NCBI RefSeq assembly: GCF_007830315.1
Contig: NZ_VLKJ01000003.1
Location: 1-64,000, forward strand
From: Novosphingobium taihuense
GTDB lineage: Bacteria > Pseudomonadota > Alphaproteobacteria > Sphingomonadales > Sphingomonadaceae
DNA length: 64,000 nucleotides
Direction: 5' to 3'
The notes beneath the pieces are model-generated. The model ran no database searches. It was not told where the DNA came from and worked only from the letters and a program-made list of their open reading frames with translations. Positions 61,815 through 64,000 of this stretch are shown here, piece after piece (the stretch's first letter is position 1; each line of letters opens with the position of its first letter). The translations under genes were made by a program, and so were the position numbers.

Positions 61815-63809
61815 ATGTCCGAGTTGCTGAAGATCACCCTGCCCGATGGTTCCGTGCGCGAGGTTTCGCCGGGCAGCACGCCTGCGGACATTGCCGCCGC
61901 AATCGGCCCAGGCCTTGCCAAGGCGGCGCTGGCGGCGAAAGTCGATGGCGAACTGGTGGACCTGTCGCGGCCTTTCACCGCTGACGCACAGCTGGCGCTG
62001 GTGACCGCGAAGGACGAGGCCGAAGCGCTCGATCTTGCGCGGCACGACTATGCGCACGTGCTGGCCGAGGCGGTGCAGGCGCTGTTTCCGGGCACGCAGA
62101 TCACCTTCGGGCCGAGCACGGACGACGGGTTCTATTACGACTTCGCGCCGAAGGATCGCCCGTTCACGGATGAAGACCTGCCCGCGATCGAGGCGGAGAT
62201 GCGCAAGATCATTGCCGCCAACAAGCCGCTGCGCCGCGAGGTGTGGAGCCGCGAGCAGCTGATCAGCCGCTGGAAGCAGCAGGGCGAGAGCTTCAAGGCC
62301 GAATGGGCTGCCGAACTGCCCGGGGACGAGCCGCTTACGGTCTACTGGTCGGGCGACGACTGGCTCGACATGTGCCGCGGCCCGCACCTGCCCTCTACCG
62401 GCAAGCTCGATCCGGCAGCCTTCAAGCTGACGCGCGTTTCGGGTGCTTACTGGCGTGGTGACCAGAAGAACGCGATGCTTTCCCGCGTGTACGGCACCGG
62501 CTGGCTCAACAAGAAGCAGCTCGATGCACACCTGACGCGGCTGGAAGAGGCGGCCAAGCGCGACCACCGCAAGCTCGGCAACGAGATGGACCTGTTCCAC
62601 CTTCAGCAGGAAGCCCACGGATCGGTGTTCTGGCACCCCAAGGGTTATCTGATCTGGCGCGAGCTGGAAGCCTACATGCGCCGCGCGATCGATGGTGCGG
62701 GCTATCGCGAGGTGAAGACGCCGCAGGTCATGGACGCACGGCAGTGGGAGCAGTCCGGCCACTGGGGCAAGTATCGCGAGAACATGTTCGTGATCCCCGA
62801 CGAAGTGCCGAACGTGGAGGACGAAGGCCCGGTCATCAGCGGTGAGGCCGACTGGATGGCACTGAAGCCGATGAACTGCCCCGCGCACGTGCTGATCTTC
62901 CGGCAGGGCATCAAGTCCTACCGCGAACTGCCCTTGCGCCTGTATGAGAATGGCTGCTGCCACCGTAACGAGCCGCACGGCGCGCTGCACGGGTTGATGC
63001 GCGTACGCCAGTTCACGCAGGACGATGCGCATATCTTCTGCCGCGAAGACCAGATCGTGGACGAAGTGCAGGCGTTCTGCGAACTGGCCGACCGGATCTA
63101 CAAGCACTTCGGCTTCACCTACTCGATCAAGCTCGCGCTGCGCCCAGAAAAGCGCTTCGGCACCGAGGAGATGTGGGACAAGGCCGAGAGCGAGTTGCGC
63201 GCCGCCGTGGTCCGCGCAGGTCTGGCAACTGAAGAGTACGGCTGGGAGGAACTCCCCGGCGAAGGCGCGTTCTATGCGCCCAAGCTGGAATGGCACCTGA
63301 CCGACGCGATCGGCCGCACCTGGCAGGTCGGCACGATCCAGTCCGACCGCGTCCTGCCCGATCGCCTTGATGCGACCTACATCGGTGAGGATGGCGACAA
63401 GCACCGCCCGGTCATGCTGCACCGCGCGATCTTCGGCTCCTATGAGCGCTTCATCGGCATCCTGATCGAGCACTTCGCCGGACGCCTGCCCGCGTGGCTG
63501 GCACCGGTGCAGGCGGTGGTTGCGACCATCGTTTCGGACGCGGACGACTATGCCAAGGACGCGCTGGCCAAGCTGAAGGCCGCGGGCATTCGCGCCGATA
63601 CGGACCTGCGCAACGAGAAGATCAACTACAAGGTCCGCGAACACTCGCTGCAGAAGGTCCCGTACCTGCTGGTGGTGGGCAAGCGCGAGGCCGAGGAAGG
63701 CACCGTGGCGATCCGCACGCTGGGCGAGCAGCACCAGAAGGTGATGTCACTGGACGAGGCGATTGCCCTGCTGAAGAGCGAGGCCACGCCACCGGATCTG
63801 CGGAGCTGA
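61815..63809 (+). CDS. thrS: threonyl-tRNA synthetase
   Basis: The 664-residue class II synthetase charges tRNA-Thr. It has an N-terminal TGS domain (about 1-62, KITLPDGSVREVSPGSTPADIA), the editing domain with HDYAH and zinc/editing residues (about 65-220), and the catalytic core with zinc Cys in PMNCPAHVLIF. Motif 2 is CCHRNEPHGALHGLMRVRQFTQDDAHIFC, and there is a C-terminal anticodon-binding domain. Length is typical. It lies behind a Thr-codon leader peptide. Confidence 0.97.
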   Translation: MSELLKITLPDGSVREVSPGSTPADIAAAIGPGLAKAALAAKVDGELVDLSRPFTADAQLALVTAKDEAEALDLARHDYAHVLAEAVQALFPGTQITFGPSTDDGFYYDFAPKDRPFTDEDLPAIEAEMRKIIAANKPLRREVWSREQLISRWKQQGESFKAEWAAELPGDEPLTVYWSGDDWLDMCRGPHLPSTGKLDPAAFKLTRVSGAYWRGDQKNAMLSRVYGTGWLNKKQLDAHLTRLEEAAKRDHRKLGNEMDLFHLQQEAHGSVFWHPKGYLIWRELEAYMRRAIDGAGYREVKTPQVMDARQWEQSGHWGKYRENMFVIPDEVPNVEDEGPVISGEADWMALKPMNCPAHVLIFRQGIKSYRELPLRLYENGCCHRNEPHGALHGLMRVRQFTQDDAHIFCREDQIVDEVQAFCELADRIYKHFGFTYSIKLALRPEKRFGTEEMWDKAESELRAAVVRAGLATEEYGWEELPGEGAFYAPKLEWHLTDAIGRTWQVGTIQSDRVLPDRLDATYIGEDGDKHRPVMLHRAIFGSYERFIGILIEHFAGRLPAWLAPVQAVVATIVSDADDYAKDALAKLKAAGIRADTDLRNEKINYKVREHSLQKVPYLLVVGKREAEEGTVAIRTLGEQHQKVMSLDEAIALLKSEATPPDLRS

Positions 63810-64000
63810 TCACGCTCGACCTGCCGCTCCTTTCGCTGGGCCTTTGCGCGCTGGCGGCGTTTATCGCCGCCTTCGTGCGCGGACTGGCAGGATTTGGCAT
63901 GGCGATCCTGCTGGTGCCGCTGATCGGGCTGGTGATTCCACCGGGAGAGGCCGTGGTCGTGTCCAACATGCTCGGGTTGCTGATCGGTCTCGTCGGCGCG
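63806..64000 (+). CDS. TauE/SafE family permease, N-terminal fragment (cut by window edge)
   Basis: The frame is open from within the thrS stop to the window end and encodes LSLGLCALAAFIAAFVRGLAGFGMAILLVPLIGLVIPPGEAVVVSNMLG in overlapping segments. The FxxGxxGFG-type first helix and the PxxAV..N motif are typical of sulfite/anion exporter TauE/SafE proteins. No ATG or GTG occurs before the first helix, so the start is uncertain. It is probably co-transcribed with thrS. Confidence 0.75.
   Translation, partial: MITLDLPLLSLGLCALAAFIAAFVRGLAGFGMAILLVPLIGLVIPPGEAVVVSNMLGLLIGLVGA

Noticed and set aside
61671..63734. 687-residue open frame antisense to thrS
   Set aside because: It mirrors thrS codons, has no domain and runs through the leader region; thrS is certain.

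Overview
The window is a GC-rich, densely packed alphaproteobacterial chromosome segment. It most resembles Novosphingobium or a close sphingomonad. Supporting signs are a DUF2312/GapR nucleoid protein, a 180-kDa-type NAD glutamate dehydrogenase, a PEP-CTERM protein, a CYP153-like P450 with a putidaredoxin-reductase-type FAD enzyme, clustered GANTC (CcrM-type) sites before nrdA, and many small sphingomonad-style membrane proteins. No tRNA, rRNA or CRISPR array was recognised. Species assignment is inference.

Layout. 1-350: 3' end of an IS5-family element cut by the window edge. 380-5760: pyruvate kinase (minus), DUF1244, GapR, YbjQ, a CPBP protease, a YebC regulator and small membrane/secreted proteins. 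5.8-9.8 kb: a ruvC / deaminase / ruvA / ruvB locus interrupted between ruvA and ruvB by an orphan gene and a ParD/ParE toxin-antitoxin pair whose toxin stop overlaps the ruvB start. 9.8-10.5 kb: an XRE regulator plus membrane protein module with tandem operators. 10.7-11.7 kb: a Ser/Thr-repeat PEP-CTERM protein. 12.9-17.6 kb: class I ribonucleotide reductase, nrdA and nrdB, split by a PepSY gene and a DUF2171 gene. 18-25 kb: ComM-type ATPase, polA, a small lipoprotein and a class A beta-lactamase-like hydrolase. 25.4-35 kb: an ACAD11-like phosphotransferase/acyl-CoA dehydrogenase pair, sterol-desaturase-like protein, MFS exporter, CoA-ester lyase, a PAS-like protein, alpha/beta hydrolase and M48 protease. 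35-41.6 kb: DsbA-like protein, LytS/LytTR two-component system, nadC, two related membrane proteins, RNase T2, tadA, rpmB. 41.7-50.8 kb: phytase-like esterase, Tat-exported MsrB, CYP153-like P450, ABC-2 exporter, queG, ferredoxin reductase and a serine hydrolase. 50.8-57.7 kb: modABC and NAD-GDH. 57.9-61.5 kb: LLM/TPR/hydrolase operon and a second XRE/membrane-protein module. 61.6-64 kb: thrS behind a threonine-codon leader peptide, then a truncated TauE/SafE permease.

The most notable signals are a 22-codon leader ORF with seven Thr codons in eight, followed by mutually exclusive hairpins, upstream of thrS; the toxin-antitoxin cassette translationally coupled into the ruv operon, with a promoter placed for leaderless antitoxin mRNA; two XRE/membrane-protein modules with well-formed but different operators; and a control region before nrdA rich in GANTC sites and perfect inverted repeats.
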